From Candidatus Cloacimonadota bacterium (GTDB taxonomy: Bacteria > Cloacimonadota > Cloacimonadia > JGIOTU-2), in contig JAGHCS010000151.1 in assembly GCA_021160355.1 (NCBI GenBank), forward strand, positions 1 through 16,105: DNA of 16,105 bases. Reading direction: 5' to 3'. Shown here piece after piece: positions 15,008-16,105 of the stretch. How positions within the stretch are numbered: position 1 is the stretch's first letter; the number at the start of each line of letters is the position of its first letter. The notes below the pieces were generated by a model. The model made no database searches, had not been told where the DNA came from, and saw only the letters and a list, made by a program, of their open reading frames with translations. The position numbers and the translations under genes were made by a program.

Positions 15008-15508
15008 ATGAATAAAAAAATTTTATTGTTTATTTTAGGGATGCTGATATTTTCATCAATTGCTTTTGCTCAATCATGGCACCCGCAGTCAAAAGGTGAG
15101 AATAAAAAGGTTCTTTTGCAGTTAAGAAATCTAGAACTTCTCAAAATTCTTAATCTTACAAACGAACAAAGCATGAAAGTCCTTCCAATCATTAAAGATA
15201 TTGATAATCTTATGGGGGATTCCTTTGAATCTCATCGCGCAATTATGAATGATCTGGAAGTTGCATTAGACAACAATGATAAGAAGGAGATCGCAAAGAA
15301 TGTTGACCTTCTTCTTGTTCAGGAAAGCGAACTCAATAAAAAGAAATCCGTACTATACCAAAAACTACGGGATGAACTTGGTGAAGAAAATTTCGGGCGC
15401 TACCTTCTCTTTATGCAAAGTTTTGGAAGAGATCTACAGGATAAGATCAGAATGATGAAAGAGGGAGATAGATTCCAAAGTCATCCTAAGATTGATAAGA
15501 ATAAATAG
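15008..15508 (+). CDS. Small periplasmic Spy/CpxP-like helical protein
   Basis: 166 residues. The start is placed at 15008, because TAGGAG sits five bases upstream and the product begins MNKKILLFILGMLIFSSIAF, a standard signal peptide cleaved after AFA (residue 21). An in-frame ATG at 14990 overlaps the anti-sigma stop but would add MILGVI before the signal peptide and lacks a ribosome site. The mature protein is all-helical and charged. LKILNLTNEQSMKVLPIIKD (45-64) resembles the LTxxQ motif of Spy/CpxP/ZraP periplasmic chaperones and stress sensors, followed by further long helices. As third gene of the ECF/anti-sigma operon it is likely an output or feedback component of an envelope-stress response. 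The family assignment is by pattern only. Confidence 0.75.
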   Translation: MNKKILLFILGMLIFSSIAFAQSWHPQSKGENKKVLLQLRNLELLKILNLTNEQSMKVLPIIKDIDNLMGDSFESHRAIMNDLEVALDNNDKKEIAKNVDLLLVQESELNKKKSVLYQKLRDELGEENFGRYLLFMQSFGRDLQDKIRMMKEGDRFQSHPKIDKNK

Positions 15509-15564
15509 CTTTTATATTTGGGGGAGTAGTCGAGTATATTGACACTGGTTATAGTACCGTTTAA

Positions 15565-15580
15565 TCCGTCAGCTGGAGGA
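15565..15580 (+). repeat. Imperfect GC-rich palindrome, copy 1
   Basis: TCCGTCAGCTGGAGGA is an imperfect palindrome around CAGCTG. Its GCTGGAGGA half is exactly the reverse complement of TCCTCCAGC at 15881-15889. It resembles the dispersed TCCGCCAGCTGGCGGA-type repeats that I recall from some uncultured-phylum genomes; that comparison is from memory. Confidence 0.5.
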
Positions 15581-15730
15581 GTAGGGTTGGATCTTATATG
15601 CCAGCAATTAAAATCACTTTTTAAAAATAATTATATTTATTGAGAAAAAGCGGGGGATCCAAATAGTATCAGCTCTCAAATTACCACTTTCTGACATTGT
15701 ATGTATCTGTGAATTTTTCTGTGTCTGCAG

Positions 15731-15766
15731 ATTAAACGATTAGAAAACAGGCATACCCTCAAAATT
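15731..15766 (+). repeat. Composite repeat, copy 1: direct 17-mer plus inverted flank
   Basis: ATTAAACGATTAGAAAA (15731-15747) recurs identically at 16026-16042. Just after it, CATACCCTCAAAATTT (about 15751-15766) is, apart from one base indel, the reverse complement of AAATTTTGGGGTATG just before the second copy. Confidence 0.65.
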
Positions 15767-15880
15767 TAGGCACACATTTTCTGAACGGTGCATTAATAAA
15801 GGATTTGCGGTAAAATTATGATGGAAAATTACTTTTAGAGAAACTGCTTTTTTTATCAACACTTGCTGTTGTCAACCTGA

Positions 15881-15895
15881 TCCTCCAGCCGGCGG
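15881..15895 (-). repeat. GC-rich motif, inverted copy 2
   Basis: TCCTCCAGCCGGCGG stands out as a GC-rich island in AT-rich DNA. Nine bases are the exact reverse complement of copy 1 at 15572-15580, about 310 bp away. The pair could bound a mobile or structured segment. Confidence 0.5.
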
Positions 15896-15923
15896 CGAAG
15901 ACTGATCGCAGTGTGACAGCATT

Positions 15924-15974
15924 TTAGCTTCGATAAGTATGTTGTATTTCTTAGCTTTTGGATAAGTATATTTC
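15924..15974 (+). repeat. Tandem imperfect repeat, two units
   Basis: Unit 1 (15924-15950) and unit 2 (15951-15974) both begin TTAGCTT, contain GATAAGTAT and end ATTTC. They differ by a few small indels. The pair is directly adjacent, as from a local duplication. Confidence 0.6.
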
Positions 15975-16008
15975 GATCGTTTAGTTAAAAAATACCATCA
16001 TTCTGAAA

Positions 16009-16042
16009 AATTTTGGGGTATGTAAATTAAACGATTAGAAAA
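16009..16042 (+). repeat. Composite repeat, copy 2
   Basis: AAATTTTGGGGTATG (about 16009-16023) followed by ATTAAACGATTAGAAAA (16026-16042). The 17-mer is in the same orientation as in copy 1, while the flank is inverted and on the other side. Confidence 0.65.
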
Positions 16043-16105
16043 TGTTTGACATATAATCTCCTACAACAAAAAAGATAATATTAAAGATTGTATCGGGGAT
16101 ATAAA

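Larger units (their letters stand above)
15509..16105. other. About 600 bp without a recognisable gene, rich in short repeats
   Basis: Stops are frequent in all frames and no homology to a known protein or tRNA/rRNA is visible. It contains a pair of inverted GC-rich palindromic motifs (15565-15580 and 15881-15895), a 17-bp direct repeat with inverted flanks (15731-15766 and 16009-16042), and a tandem imperfect repeat (15924-15974). The last bases (TATCGGGGATATAAA) could lead into a gene beyond the edge, and TTGACA at 16046-16051 could be its -35. No strong terminator is seen after the Spy-like gene. Confidence 0.6.

Noticed and set aside
14990..15508. ATG at 14990 (ATGA overlap with the anti-sigma stop) as start of the Spy-like gene
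   Set aside because: No ribosome site precedes it and it would put extra residues before a good signal peptide; the ATG at 15008 has TAGGAG at proper distance.
15539..15567. TTGACA at 15539 as a promoter after the Spy-like gene
   Set aside because: No good -10 at suitable spacing and no gene or clear RNA follows.
1..16105. CRISPR array, tRNA, rRNA, complete insertion sequence
   Set aside because: No regularly spaced repeats, no cloverleaf or rRNA-like sequence and no transposase frame were seen on either strand.

Overview
The window reads as the chromosome of a low-GC, double-membraned (diderm) bacterium. The evidence for two membranes is a complete TolC/adaptor/RND tripartite pump set, a lipobox-bearing periplasmic adaptor, several Sec signal peptides and an ECF sigma/anti-sigma pair with a periplasmic partner. 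The mix of genes suggests a member of an FCB or Cloacimonadota-like lineage, probably anaerobic (polyferredoxin plus a tandem 4-cluster ferredoxin). That placement is inference; no rRNA or other phylogenetic marker is present.

Layout. 1-1681 (minus): a membrane protein with a very acidic tail, followed 5 bp later by a class II fructose-bisphosphate aldolase that runs off the left edge. 1771-8101 (plus): a divergent promoter with a double TetR-type operator, then tetR, tolC, a periplasmic adaptor and an RND pump in a tight operon. The adaptor is split by a one-base frameshift in a run of seven A's. The operon closes with a hairpin that lies inside the tail of the convergent 150-aa membrane protein gene (8062-8514). 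8649-10254: an HD-domain hydrolase, a convergent stand-alone Cache-domain protein, and then a decayed second copy of the 3' end of the HD gene. 10426-13652 (minus): in transcription order an AMP-forming acyl-CoA synthetase, the broken C-terminus of an NtrC-type regulator, a NapH-like membrane polyferredoxin and a secreted 4x[4Fe-4S] ferredoxin. 13765-15508 (plus): an intergenic palindrome, then an ECF sigma factor, its zinc-finger anti-sigma factor and a small Spy/CpxP-like periplasmic protein. 15509-16105: about 600 bp with no recognisable gene but with several short direct and inverted repeats.

How the parts work together. The 1.8-8.0 kb block is a self-regulated drug/solute efflux operon. 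The 13.9-15.5 kb block looks like an envelope-stress module in which a membrane anti-sigma factor holds an ECF sigma factor and a periplasmic helical protein is the third gene. The polyferredoxin/ferredoxin pair looks like a membrane-to-periplasm electron-transfer unit, and its former sigma-54 activator appears to have been lost except for the DNA-binding tail.

I did not find a clearly new multi-gene defence or mobile system. The most interesting items are the duplicated HD-gene tail on the far side of the Cache gene, the Sec-exported tandem ferredoxin with unusual cluster motifs, the regulator remnant, the adaptor frameshift, and the repeat-rich 3' region.
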